Shown piece by piece: positions 15,322 through 23,660 of a stretch of 60,574 nt of DNA. Position 1 is the first letter of the stretch; each line of letters opens with the position of its first letter. Under the pieces are notes generated by a model, which worked only from the letters and a program-made list of their open reading frames with translations, did no database searches and was not told the DNA's origin. The stretch covers positions 1 to 60,574 of the forward strand of contig VGYW01000002.1 of NCBI GenBank assembly GCA_016872875.1. Reading direction: 5' to 3'. A program made the translations under genes and the position numbers. This stretch comes from Planctomycetota bacterium. Lineage in GTDB: Bacteria > Planctomycetota > PUPC01 > DSUN01.

Positions 15322-15441
15322 GCGACGCGTGACGCGTGACGCGTGACGCGTGAAAGGTGATGGGTGAGTCGTGCCGCGCCAAGGGGCCAGCCGTCCTGTC
15401 GGGGTCACGGGTCACGGGTCACGCGTCAGGCGTCGCGCGCG
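15322..15441. repeat. Heptamer hairpin (gtgacgc / gtcacgg words)
   Basis: Left arm of gtgacgc words at about 15329-15354, right arm gtcacgg/gtcacgc words at about 15411-15438; the arms are reverse complements. The right arm lies inside the annotated N-terminus of the next gene, making its start uncertain. Confidence 0.85.
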
Positions 15442-16582
15442 TGGTCATCGCCGGCGTGCGGTTGTGTGCGCGCTGCTCGCCACGGCGTGTGCCGCTGGCT
15501 GCGGCCCGACGTTCAAGCGCCTCCGCCAGGAGCTGAACGACGGGGCGCCTGGGGCCTACGTGGCAGGCGTGCCATTCGTCCGCCAGGGGCGTGACCGTTG
15601 CGGCCCGGCCGCTCTCGCATCCATCGCTGCCCACTACAAGCTCCCCGTCACTGAGGCTCAGATCGCCCGCGAGGTGTTCCTCCCCTCCATCAACGGCACG
15701 CTGACGGTGGACATGGCGAGCTTCCTGCACCGCCAGGGCCTCTGGTGCCACTCCGGGGTGGGGCAGGGGAGTGACGTTCGGGCGTGGCTCGACCGCGGGC
15801 TGCCCGTCGTGGCCCTTCTGCGCCTCGGGGCATTCCACGGCCACAGGCTCCACTACGTGGTGGTGACCGGCTACCACGCGCGGCGCGGCTACTTCATCGC
15901 CCACACGGGCTACCTGCCGAACCGGCCAATCGCCTGCGGCGACTTCGAGGACCAGTTGCGGGCCGCCGGCGGCTGGCTCCTAGTAGCCTGTCCGCCCGAG
16001 CGGGTGGCCTGGCTGCTGAGCGCGGAGGGGCACAACGACCTCGGGCTCCTCTTCGAGCGCGCGGGCAACCTCGAGCTCGCCCGCGAGCGCTACGCGCAGG
16101 CGGCCGCCGCGCGGCCGGAGTCGCCGCTCTTCCACTTCAACCTCGGCAACGTCCTCGTGCGGCTGGGACGCCGCGTGGACGCGGAACGCGCCTATCGTGA
16201 GGCCATCAGGCTCGAGCCGGCCTACGCCGACGCCCACAACAACCTTGCGAACCTCCTCCTCGACCTCGGGCGGCGCCACGAGGCACACAGGGAGGCACTC
16301 CGCGCGGTCCAGATTGACGGCCCACGCGCCGGCTACTACCAGGACACGTTGGGGCGCGCCCTCCTGTGCCTGGAGGCCTACCCCGCGGCCGTCCGCGCCT
16401 TCCGCACCGCGCTCGACGCAGCGGGCAAGGACGCGGCGTTGGCCGCCGACGCCCGCCTCGGCCTCATCGAGGCACTCCTTGCCGCCGGCGAACGCTCCGA
16501 GGCCCTGGCCGAGAAAGACCGCCTCGTTGCCATGACCACCGACCCCGCCCTGCGCCGCAAGGCCGACGAGCTTCTCAAGTGA
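15371..16582 (+). CDS. PA2778-family C39-like cysteine peptidase with TPR domain
   Basis: Up to 403 residues. Residues about 12-30 are encoded by a repeat arm, so the true start may be internal. The lipoprotein-like segment VVCALLATACAAGC follows. The papain-like C39 domain is about 65-215, with QGRDRCGPAALASIA (nucleophile Cys) and RLHYVVVTGYH (His). TPR repeats from about 220 to 390 (LFHFNLGNVLVRLGRRVDAE and YADAHNNLANLLLDLG) complete the architecture. Cleavage substrate unknown. It follows the PA2779-family gene with the repeat between. Confidence 0.8.
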   Translation: MPRQGASRPVGVTGHGSRVRRRARGHRRRAVVCALLATACAAGCGPTFKRLRQELNDGAPGAYVAGVPFVRQGRDRCGPAALASIAAHYKLPVTEAQIAREVFLPSINGTLTVDMASFLHRQGLWCHSGVGQGSDVRAWLDRGLPVVALLRLGAFHGHRLHYVVVTGYHARRGYFIAHTGYLPNRPIACGDFEDQLRAAGGWLLVACPPERVAWLLSAEGHNDLGLLFERAGNLELARERYAQAAAARPESPLFHFNLGNVLVRLGRRVDAERAYREAIRLEPAYADAHNNLANLLLDLGRRHEAHREALRAVQIDGPRAGYYQDTLGRALLCLEAYPAAVRAFRTALDAAGKDAALAADARLGLIEALLAAGERSEALAEKDRLVAMTTDPALRRKADELLK

Positions 16583-16649
16583 TTGCTGATTGCTGATTTC
16601 TGATCTCTGATCTCTGAAATCAGCAATCAGAAATCAGCAATCAGAAATC
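16583..16649. repeat. Heptamer hairpin (tctgatc / aatcagc words)
   Basis: Left arm gctgatt, gctgatt, tctgatc, tctgatc; right arm aatcagc, aatcaga, aatcagc, aatcaga. The two arms are reverse complements and the hairpin occupies the whole gap between the peptidase stop and the kinase start. Confidence 0.9.
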
Positions 16650-16650
16650 T

Positions 16651-18117
16651 ATGCGTGGGGTCCGCCCTATGGGGATTCGCGCCAAGATCGTCCTCCCCTT
16701 CACCATCCTCTTCCTCGCCACCATCGTCGCCGTGGCTCTCCTGGCGGCACGCGCTACGGCTCATCTCGTGGACGAGCGCATCCAGGCTCAGATGGCCGAC
16801 CTCGCAGGGGTCCTATCCCAGGCACGCTTCGCCGTGAACCCAAGCGTGTTGCGGCACGTGAAGGCCATCATGGGCGGCGAGCTTGCGACGGTGGACTCGC
16901 GCGGGACGCTCGTCGCCACGACCCTCGAGCCGCCCACGGCGGCGGCGTTCAGAGAACACCTCGAGGGCACCCGCCAGGCGGTCGGCGACCGCGCCGCCCC
17001 CACGTGGCGCGTGAACCTGGGGGGGCGCGCCTACAGGGCCACGTTCGCCCCCGTGGAGCTTGCCTACGGGCAGCCGGCGCCGGCCTTCGTCTACCTCCTC
17101 ACGCCCGAGGCGGAGATTCAGGCCGCCACGCGGCGAGCCGTCCAGCCCATCATCGTGGCCGCGGCCTGTGGCGCGCTCGCCGTCATCGTCCTCGGCTACG
17201 TGGTGGGGCAGAGGCTGGCGCGGCCGGTGGAATCGCTCGCCAGCCAGGCGCGGCAACTGGCCGCGGGCCACTCCGACGCCCCGCTCGCCGTGCGGACCCA
17301 CGACGAGGTTGGCAGGTTGGCCGCCGCCTTCAACGCCCTCCTGGAGTCGCTCCGCGAGGCCGAGCGGCGGCTCATCGCCTCCGAGCGCCTCGCCGCCGTC
17401 GGACAGGTCGCTGCCGGAATCGCACACGAGGTCAGGAACCCCCTCTCCGGCATCAAGATGTCGGCTCAGGTCCTCAAGCGCCGCCTCGGCGAGCTGGACC
17501 GCAAGGTGGAGGAGAGCGCCGACATCATGCTCGCGGAGGTTTCGCGCCTCGAGGTGATCATAGACGACCTCCTGACCTTCGCCTGCCCGACCGCGCTGCG
17601 GGCCGAGCCCGGCGACCTCAGCCTGGTCGTCGGCGAGGTCCTCGACTTCATGGCCCGCCAGCTCGAACACGCCGGGATAGCCGTGCGGCGCGAGCTCGAC
17701 CCGCGCCTGCCCCCCGCGCGGCTCGACCCCCAGCGCATCCGCCAGGTCGTCCTGAACCTTGTGCTCAACGCCGCCGAGGCCATGCCCAACGGCGGCACGC
17801 TGACCGGCCGCACCCGCTGCACGGAGGGCGAGGTCGTCGCCGAACTCGACGACACGGGCCACGGCATCGCGCCGGAGATCGCCGAGAAGGTCTTCGAGCC
17901 CTTCTTCACCACGAAGCGCGGCGGCAGCGGCCTCGGCCTCGGCGTCAGCCGCACCATCGTCGAGGCCCACGGCGGCAAGCTCTGGTTCGAGCCCCGGGCC
18001 CGCGGCAGTCGCTTCATCTTCAGCCTCCCACGCGCCGCAGGTGGCGCACGGTCACTCGGGCCTGAAATCGCAAATCGAAAATCGGAAATCGAAAATGGCC
18101 AGAATCGCGGTCATTGA
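16651..18117 (+). CDS. Two-component sensor histidine kinase (NtrB/AtoS type)
   Basis: 488 residues. Helix 1 about 12-35, a periplasmic sensor region of about 130 residues, helix 2 about 170-190, then HAMP. The HisKA phospho-acceptor is AAGIAHEVRNPLSGIK (His about 259). HATPase boxes are N (VVLNLVLNAAEAMPNGG), G1 (DTGHGIAPE), F (FEPFFTTK) and G2 (GGSGLGLGVS). It autophosphorylates and passes phosphate to the regulator encoded next, which overlaps by 23 nt. The last residues ([12 protein letters not shown]) are encoded by a heptamer array. The start could also be the Met at 16669. The signal sensed is unknown. Confidence 0.9.
   Translation: MRGVRPMGIRAKIVLPFTILFLATIVAVALLAARATAHLVDERIQAQMADLAGVLSQARFAVNPSVLRHVKAIMGGELATVDSRGTLVATTLEPPTAAAFREHLEGTRQAVGDRAAPTWRVNLGGRAYRATFAPVELAYGQPAPAFVYLLTPEAEIQAATRRAVQPIIVAAACGALAVIVLGYVVGQRLARPVESLASQARQLAAGHSDAPLAVRTHDEVGRLAAAFNALLESLREAERRLIASERLAAVGQVAAGIAHEVRNPLSGIKMSAQVLKRRLGELDRKVEESADIMLAEVSRLEVIIDDLLTFACPTALRAEPGDLSLVVGEVLDFMARQLEHAGIAVRRELDPRLPPARLDPQRIRQVVLNLVLNAAEAMPNGGTLTGRTRCTEGEVVAELDDTGHGIAPEIAEKVFEPFFTTKRGGSGLGLGVSRTIVEAHGGKLWFEPRARGSRFIFSLPRAAGGARSLGPEIANRKSEIENGQNRGH
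18062..18098. repeat. Heptamer array (aaatcga words) across a gene overlap
   Basis: Words aaatcgc, aaatcga, aaatcgg, aaatcga in tandem. They encode the kinase C-terminus and also supply the A-rich leader and ATG of the response regulator. Confidence 0.85.
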
Positions 18118-19486
18118 CGACGAACAGAGCGTCTGCCACGCATTCAAGGCGTTCCTCGGCGACGAGGGGCACGAGGTCGCCGTCGCCCCGACCGCGCAGC
18201 GCGGCCTCGCGCTCATCGGCGAGCTTCAGCCCGACCTCGTGATCCTCGACATCCGCCTGCCCGATGCCGACGGGCTGGACGTCTTGGCTCAGGTCGTGCG
18301 TGGCGCCGACCCGCCCGCAGTGCTCATCATCACCGCGCACGGCACGATGGAGACCGCGATCGAGGCCATGCGCCGCGGCGCCTTCGAATACCTCACGAAG
18401 CCGATTGACCTCGACGAGGCGCGCCTCGTCATCGAGCGCGCCCTCCAGAGCCGCCAGCTCAGCCACGAGGTTGCCCGCCTCCGCAAGCAGCTCCGCGGCG
18501 GAGCGCCGCTCCTCGTGGGCAACTCGGCACCCATGCAGAAGGTCTACAAGACCATCGGCGCCGTGGCCCCCACCAACTCCACCGTCCTCATCCGCGGCGA
18601 GAGCGGCACCGGCAAGGAGCTCGTGGCACGCGCCATCCACCAGGCCAGCCCTCGGGCCAAGGGGCCATTCGTCACCGTGGACTGCACGGCCCTCCCCGAG
18701 CACCTCGTCGAGAGCGAGCTCTACGGCTACGAGCCGGGCGCCTTCACAGGGGCCACCGGCACCAAGCCCGGCAGGATCGAGCAGGCCGATGGCGGCACGC
18801 TCTTCCTCGACGAGATAGCCGAGCTATCCCAGGGCGCGCAGGCCAAGCTCCTCCGCGTCCTCGAATCCCGCCAGACAGAGCGCCTCGGCTCCACGCGGCA
18901 GATTTCCCTCGACACCCGCATCCTCGCGGCCACGAACCAGGACCTCGACGCCCGCCGGCGCCAGGGCACCTTCCGCGAAGACCTCTACTACCGAGTCCAC
19001 GTCGTCACCCTCGACCTCCCGCCGCTGCGCGAGCGGAAGGACGACATCCCCCTCCTCATCGCACACTTCCTCGACCAGCTTCAGTCCGCGGCCGGCCGCG
19101 TGGAGATTTCCCGCGCCGCGCTCGACGTCCTCGTCGCCCACGACTGGCCTGGGAACGCCCGCGAGCTCCGCAATGCCGTCGAGCACGCACTTGTCCAGTG
19201 CCGCGGCAACGTCATCCTCCCCGAGCACCTCCCGCGCCTTCGCGTTCGCGCGGGAAGCAGCCCGGCGGAGGACCTCCGCCGCGCCGCCGCCGCGCTCCTG
19301 GCCGAAAAGATGGCCCGGCACCCTGAGGGCACCGCCCCCCTCTACGACATGGTCGTCGAGGAGCTCGACCGCGGCCTGATCGCCGAAGCCTTGCGCATCA
19401 CCGGCCGCAACCAGGCCCGCACCGCCGCGCTCCTCGGCCTTCACCGCACCACCCTGCGCAACAAAATCCGCGACTTCGGTCTCTAG
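18095..19486 (+). CDS. Sigma-54-dependent response regulator (NtrC type)
   Basis: 463 residues. Receiver domain about 1-120 ([12 protein letters not shown]; phospho-acceptor Asp in LVILDIRLP). AAA+ domain about 145-380: Walker A GESGTGKE, the sigma-54-contacting GAFTGA loop, and Walker [14 protein letters not shown]-terminal Fis-type helix-turn-helix ([20 protein letters not shown]). It activates sigma-54 promoters and is the only such activator in the window. The sigma-54 promoter at 4836-4851 is a possible but unproven target. The ATG at 18095 lies within the kinase gene end. Confidence 0.93.
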   Translation: MARIAVIDDEQSVCHAFKAFLGDEGHEVAVAPTAQRGLALIGELQPDLVILDIRLPDADGLDVLAQVVRGADPPAVLIITAHGTMETAIEAMRRGAFEYLTKPIDLDEARLVIERALQSRQLSHEVARLRKQLRGGAPLLVGNSAPMQKVYKTIGAVAPTNSTVLIRGESGTGKELVARAIHQASPRAKGPFVTVDCTALPEHLVESELYGYEPGAFTGATGTKPGRIEQADGGTLFLDEIAELSQGAQAKLLRVLESRQTERLGSTRQISLDTRILAATNQDLDARRRQGTFREDLYYRVHVVTLDLPPLRERKDDIPLLIAHFLDQLQSAAGRVEISRAALDVLVAHDWPGNARELRNAVEHALVQCRGNVILPEHLPRLRVRAGSSPAEDLRRAAAALLAEKMARHPEGTAPLYDMVVEELDRGLIAEALRITGRNQARTAALLGLHRTTLRNKIRDFGL

Positions 19487-19498
19487 AACCTCTCGCGC

Positions 19499-19527
19499 TT
19501 GACCCGCCTCGCCCGGAATGCTTTGAT
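19499..19527 (+). promoter_or_regulatory. Possible promoter of the ThuA-like gene
   Basis: TTGACC, 17 nt, TTTGAT; moderate match. Confidence 0.4.
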
Positions 19528-19587
19528 AGGGGCGCTGCTCCGCGGGAGCGGCAGGGCCGTTCTGTCACCCTTTGCGAGGGCCACATC

Positions 19588-20220
19588 GTGGCGAAGCTCA
19601 AGACGCTGGTCTACTCGGGCGGGGAGATTCACGACTGGAAGGGCTGCGGCGATGCCATCCAGGAGGCACTCGAGGCCGCGGGAGACTTCGACATCACGCG
19701 GGTGAACAACGACCTCGACTGCCTGGTCGCGCCCAACCTCGACCCCTTCGATGTCATCGTCTTCTATCACACGGTCGGCACGATCACCGGGCCGCAGCTT
19801 CAGGGGCTGCTGAAGTTCGTCGAGGGTGGCAAGGGCTACGTCGGGATCCACTCGGCCGCCGACTCCTTCCGCGAATGCTCCACCTATCGCTACTTCGTCG
19901 GCGGCTACTTCGTCACCCATCCCCGCTATCGCCAGTACCAGGTCAGCGTGGTGGACCAGACCCACCCGATCACCCAGGGGGTCGAGGAGTTCTTCGTCAC
20001 AGATGAGCAGTACATCACGGGCTACGACCCGAACAACAACATCCTGGCGACGGCGCTCTGGCGCGGCAAGACGGTGCCGGTCATCTGGACTCGCACCCAC
20101 GGCAAGGGCCGCATCGCCTACATCGCCCTGGGCCACAACCCCGAGAGCTGCCGCGACGCGACGTTCCGCACCCTCCTCGCCCGCGCCACCGTCTGGGCCG
20201 CGGCGCGCGGCCTGGAGTGA
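19588..20220 (+). CDS. ThuA-like domain protein
   Basis: 210 residues from a GTG. The class I glutamine-amidotransferase-like fold of ThuA proteins is recognisable: LVYSGGEIHDWKGC, FDVIVFYHTVGTI, GKGYVGIHSAADSF, YFVGGYFVTHP and GRIAYIALGHN. Such proteins are common in planctomycete sugar-utilisation loci near DUF1080 and Gfo/Idh proteins, but their reaction is not established. There is no signal peptide, so it is cytoplasmic. The preceding regulator is only 101 nt away and readthrough is possible. Confidence 0.85.
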   Translation: MAKLKTLVYSGGEIHDWKGCGDAIQEALEAAGDFDITRVNNDLDCLVAPNLDPFDVIVFYHTVGTITGPQLQGLLKFVEGGKGYVGIHSAADSFRECSTYRYFVGGYFVTHPRYRQYQVSVVDQTHPITQGVEEFFVTDEQYITGYDPNNNILATALWRGKTVPVIWTRTHGKGRIAYIALGHNPESCRDATFRTLLARATVWAAARGLE

Positions 20221-20253
20221 TGAGTCCGAGCCCAGGTGCTCGCCTCACGCCAC

Positions 20254-20282
20254 TTGACACGGCTAGGGGGAAGGGATAGTAT
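20254..20282 (+). promoter_or_regulatory. Promoter of the SQDCD two-gene cassette
   Basis: TTGACA, 17 nt, TAGTAT, about 47 nt before the first start. AAGAGAG precedes that start. Confidence 0.65.
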
Positions 20283-20329
20283 CAAGTGAGAACGCCCCTA
20301 CGAGGAGGGGTAGGCTAAGAGAGCGACAC

Positions 20330-20545
20330 ATGGCCAACGCTGACCTGAAGAACAGGCTCCTTGCAGAACCCATCGGGGAACCCTCCGCGGTCGCCACCAT
20401 GGCTCGTCCAAATGAGGGCCAGCGCGTATCCGTCGCGGAGGCGAGGCGAATCGCACTGGCCATAGTGGCCGAGGCCGAGGCGCGCAGAGCCGCTTTCGCA
20501 GAGGAGGAAGCCGCGGTGGAGGCCGTGTGGGAGGAGAAGGCATGA
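20330..20545 (+). CDS. Small acidic-tailed protein, cassette gene 1 (antitoxin-like?)
   Basis: 71 residues, highly charged, with a predicted long C-terminal helix (VAEARRIALAIVAEAEARRA, then AEEEAAVEAVWEEKA). There is no recognised family. It has its own promoter, and its stop overlaps the next start in an ATGA junction, so translation is coupled. The layout (small helical protein plus larger partner) is like a toxin-antitoxin or chaperone-effector pair, but that is inference from arrangement only. Confidence 0.55.
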   Translation: MANADLKNRLLAEPIGEPSAVATMARPNEGQRVSVAEARRIALAIVAEAEARRAAFAEEEAAVEAVWEEKA

Positions 20546-21186
20546 TCTACGAGTTCCCCAGCCAGGAGGCCGCCATCCGGCAGGGGGACATATTCGTAGG
20601 TTTGCCGCGGCTGGACATCTCGTTGCGTCGTTTCGTTGTGCTCAGTGAAGACGACTCGATACGTATGCGCCTTTGGAGCGAAGTGGCGGAAGAAGGGCAA
20701 CGTGTCACTGCTGCCGTAGCAGCAAGCCCCGTGGCCGCGGTGGTGATTTCTCAAGACTGTGACGCGCTGCACGTGCCGGACATCACCCTCTGCGAGATAA
20801 GGCCATTCCGGGATGTCGAGCGCAAGAGCAAGGACACCACGGAACCAACCAGTTGGATGAAGATCATCACTCAGCACGCGCGCATAAACCAGAAGTGGTT
20901 CTATCTCCCCCCAGATCAGGGGGTGGGGTTCACGACCAAGATGGCTGTGGACTTCACGGTTACCCTGCGTGTCCCGCGAGTGGAACTCGAAGAGTTGCGG
21001 CACCTCAGAGCCGGCAGGCTCAATGACTATGCCGAAGCCCACTTTCGGGAGCGCATTGCGGAGTTCTTCCGGCGCTTTCCGTACGACGAATGGTACGCTC
21101 TGGACGCGGCCGAGATGCAGGCCTATGCGAAGGCGCATCCGACCGCGCAGCCGTATCCCTGGCAAGCTGGCGTCCAACACAGTTGA
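20542..21186 (+). CDS. SQDCD-motif protein, cassette gene 2
   Basis: 214 residues. The visible hallmark is VAAVVISQDCDALHVPD, a hydrophobic strand followed by S-Q-D-C-D. I recall SQxCD/TQxCD motifs in uncharacterised proteins of accessory regions, but I cannot assign a family or activity. N-terminal half: QGDIFVGLPRLDIS and RFVVLSEDD. C-terminal half: RFPYDEWYALDAAEM. No signal peptide or membrane helix. Coupled to the preceding small gene (GAGGAGAAGG ribosome site inside it). Confidence 0.55.
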   Translation: MIYEFPSQEAAIRQGDIFVGLPRLDISLRRFVVLSEDDSIRMRLWSEVAEEGQRVTAAVAASPVAAVVISQDCDALHVPDITLCEIRPFRDVERKSKDTTEPTSWMKIITQHARINQKWFYLPPDQGVGFTTKMAVDFTVTLRVPRVELEELRHLRAGRLNDYAEAHFRERIAEFFRRFPYDEWYALDAAEMQAYAKAHPTAQPYPWQAGVQHS

Positions 21187-21249
21187 TCATGCACGCTTCT
21201 GCCGCGGGCGACAGATGCGGCGCCCTCGATCCCTTGCGGAATCACACTC

Positions 21250-22215
21250 ATGAACTTCTTCCTGGTGGCCTCAACGCTCCTTGTGCTCGCAGGTGCGCTC
21301 CAAGCCGGGCAGGTGCCAGCGAAGTTTGGGATGCCCTTCACGGCCAAGACGAAGGACGAAGCCGTCGAGTGGCAGAAGCGGGCGCGGGCGCGGCTCCTCG
21401 AGCTCGTCGAGAAGCAGATGCCGCGCGTCTCGGCCAGCGATGCGCCACTCGACCTCCAGCTCGCCAAGCCGGAGGACAAGGGCGACTACTCGCTCGCCGT
21501 CGGCTCCTTCCAGGGCAATGGCAAGCCAGGCACGCGATACCCGGTCCGCCTTGCGGTGCCGAAAGGCAAGGGGCCGTTCCCCGCGATGCTCTGCCTCCAC
21601 GGCCACGGCGGCAACGCCGAGCAGACCTTCGACCCGAAGAGCATCTACCACGGCTTCGCCGATCGCTTTGCCCGCGGCGGCTACGTTGTCCTCGCTCCGT
21701 CCTTCCCCCACCACAAGTATGCGGCGATGACGCTGTGGGACCTGATGCGGTGCGTGGACATCCTGGCCGAGCGGCCGGAGGTGGACAGGGAGCGCATTGG
21801 CGTGGCGGGCCTCTCGATGGGCGGCGAATGGACCATGTGGGTCGGCGCGTGCGACGAGCGCCTCAAGGCCGCAGTCGTCAGCGGCTGGATGTGTACCACA
21901 GAGGGCGTCTTCTCCGTGCCCAACTGCGCCTGCTGGTGCCTCCCCGGCTTCGTGGAGCTGATGGACGTTTGCGAGGTCCACCTCCTCATCGCTCCGCGCC
22001 CATTGCTCTTCGAGAGCGCCGAGAAGGACGGCTGCTTCCCGATCCGCCACACGAAGGAGGGCTTCGGGCGCATCCGCGCCGGCTACAAGGTCTTCGCCGC
22101 CGAGGACGCCGTGGCGCAGGACACGTGGCCCGCCGGCCACGAGTGGCACGGCGCGGTCGCCTACCCCTTCGTGGACAAGGCTCTCGGCGGCTCCGCGGGA
22201 GGCGTCAAGCCGTGA
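21250..22215 (+). CDS. Secreted alpha/beta hydrolase (acetyl-xylan-esterase/dienelactone-hydrolase-like)
   Basis: 321 residues with a signal peptide (MNFFLVASTLLVLAGALQAG). Oxyanion-hole region LCLHGHGGNAEQ; nucleophile elbow GVAGLSMGGEW (Ser in GLSMGG). The acid is probably in the PLLFESAEKDG segment and the His in GHEWHG near the end. It probably removes acyl groups from polysaccharides outside the cytoplasm. Its stop overlaps the GTG of the methylase gene (GTGA), an odd coupling for unrelated functions. Confidence 0.82.
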   Translation: MNFFLVASTLLVLAGALQAGQVPAKFGMPFTAKTKDEAVEWQKRARARLLELVEKQMPRVSASDAPLDLQLAKPEDKGDYSLAVGSFQGNGKPGTRYPVRLAVPKGKGPFPAMLCLHGHGGNAEQTFDPKSIYHGFADRFARGGYVVLAPSFPHHKYAAMTLWDLMRCVDILAERPEVDRERIGVAGLSMGGEWTMWVGACDERLKAAVVSGWMCTTEGVFSVPNCACWCLPGFVELMDVCEVHLLIAPRPLLFESAEKDGCFPIRHTKEGFGRIRAGYKVFAAEDAVAQDTWPAGHEWHGAVAYPFVDKALGGSAGGVKP

Positions 22216-23501
22216 CCGCCAAGCCGGAGCCCACCCCGTTCTCCCAGCTCGAAGCCCCCGCCGCTTCTCAGAAGGGCCTCACGGGTGACGCGCGCCGCCG
22301 AATCTTCCTCAAGAATGCTGCTCTTGCCGAAAACGTGGATGTCCGAAAGAACATCGAAACCTTCGGCTGCGACCTCTCCCTCATCGAGTTCCCAGAGTGG
22401 CAGCGGACGAAACACGTCCATCGGCTCCACCCCTACCTCGGCAAGTTCATCCCGCAGCTCGTCGAGCTGTTTCTCCGCCGCTTCTTCGAGCCGGGCGACA
22501 CGATCCTCGACCCCTTCGCCGGCTCGGGCACCACGCTGGTTGAGGCCAATGCCCTGGGCATGAACGCCCTCGGCATCGAGCTCTCCCCCTTCAACTGCCT
22601 GATCATCGAGGCCAAGACCCGCCGCCACGACCTCGCTGCCATACGACGCGAGGTGACGGACGCATTTCGCCGCGTCGAAGTCTTCAGCCGCCAGGAGGAT
22701 GGGCTTTTGCCGCTCCTCCCGAAGCCAGGGGCCTTTGGCACCGCGAGCAGCTACCTGAACGACTGGATCGCGCCCCAGGCTCTTCAGCAGATTCTCTTCT
22801 ACCGCAGCATCAGCCCTGAGTACCGCAACCAGGACCTCCTGAAGGTCATCCTCAGCCGCACGGCGCGCTCGGTCCGCCTCATCCCGCACTATGACCTTGC
22901 CCGGCCCAAGAAGCCGCTGAAGCCGGGCGAGCAATACCACTGCGTGAAGCACAACCGCACGTGCGAGCCAATCACCGACGGGCTGAAGTTCTTCCGCCGC
23001 TACTCGCGCGACACGGTCAGCCGCATCGAGGAGTTCGACCGGCTGCGGAGCCACAGGCCGGAGGCCTGTGCCACCGTGCTCAAGGGTGATGCCCGGACGA
23101 CACCCCTGCCCGACGGGGTGCGGCTCGACGGGGTGTTCACCTCGCCGCCCTACGTGGGCATGATTGACTACCACGAGCAGCACAGGTATGCTTATGAGTT
23201 GTTCCCGGAGCTCGAGCGGCGGGACGCGAGCGAGATCGGCCCGATGTCGCTCGGCAAGAGCAAGAAGGCCCAGCGGGCCTACCAGGCCGACATTGCGGCG
23301 GTTTTCCGCAATCTGCGGCCCTGGCTCAAGCCCACGGCCAAGCTCTTTGTCGTGGCCAACGACACCCACGGCCTCTATCCCGCCATCGGCGAGATGGCCG
23401 AGCTGAAGCTCGTGGACACCTTCCACCGCCCCGTGCCCATGCGCACGGAGCGGGACGTGAAGACCTACTTCGAGAGCATCTTCTGGTTTGAGTTGGCGTG
23501 A
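22212..23501 (+). CDS. DNA methyltransferase, N4-cytosine type, orphan
   Basis: 429 residues from a GTG overlapping the esterase stop. AdoMet-binding motif I is DPFAGSGTTLVEANALGM; the catalytic motif IV is TSPPYVGMIDY (SPPY favours N4-cytosine over N6-adenine). The order is motif I before motif IV with a long target-recognition region between. A repeat-derived peptide (RSHRPEACATV) is inserted in front of motif IV. No restriction enzyme is adjacent, so it may be a solitary or regulatory methylase. Target sequence unknown. Confidence 0.88.
   Translation: MTAKPEPTPFSQLEAPAASQKGLTGDARRRIFLKNAALAENVDVRKNIETFGCDLSLIEFPEWQRTKHVHRLHPYLGKFIPQLVELFLRRFFEPGDTILDPFAGSGTTLVEANALGMNALGIELSPFNCLIIEAKTRRHDLAAIRREVTDAFRRVEVFSRQEDGLLPLLPKPGAFGTASSYLNDWIAPQALQQILFYRSISPEYRNQDLLKVILSRTARSVRLIPHYDLARPKKPLKPGEQYHCVKHNRTCEPITDGLKFFRRYSRDTVSRIEEFDRLRSHRPEACATVLKGDARTTPLPDGVRLDGVFTSPPYVGMIDYHEQHRYAYELFPELERRDASEIGPMSLGKSKKAQRAYQADIAAVFRNLRPWLKPTAKLFVVANDTHGLYPAIGEMAELKLVDTFHRPVPMRTERDVKTYFESIFWFELA
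23050..23074. repeat. In-frame palindrome in the methylase gene
   Basis: gccacaggcc-ggag-gcctgtgccac type palindrome, related to those at 28128-28182 and 59494-59561. Confidence 0.75.
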
Positions 23502-23562
23502 AGAGGATCGCCCGCGAAACACGCGGAAGAACGCGAAGGAGGAAATGCCACCGGCCCACAGG

Positions 23563-23646
23563 GACACACACGGACGGACACGGACACGGGCATCTGGGGT
23601 GAGCCCCGAAGGTCCGTGTTTGTCCGTGTCCGTCCGTGTGATCTGA
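23563..23646. repeat. Word hairpin (cggacac / gtccgtg)
   Basis: Left arm of acacggac/ggacacgg words and right arm of gtccgtgt/tccgtccg words, reverse complementary, ending just before the AAAGGAG of the DUF1080 gene. Confidence 0.8.
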
Positions 23647-23660
23647 AAGGAGAGCATGGC

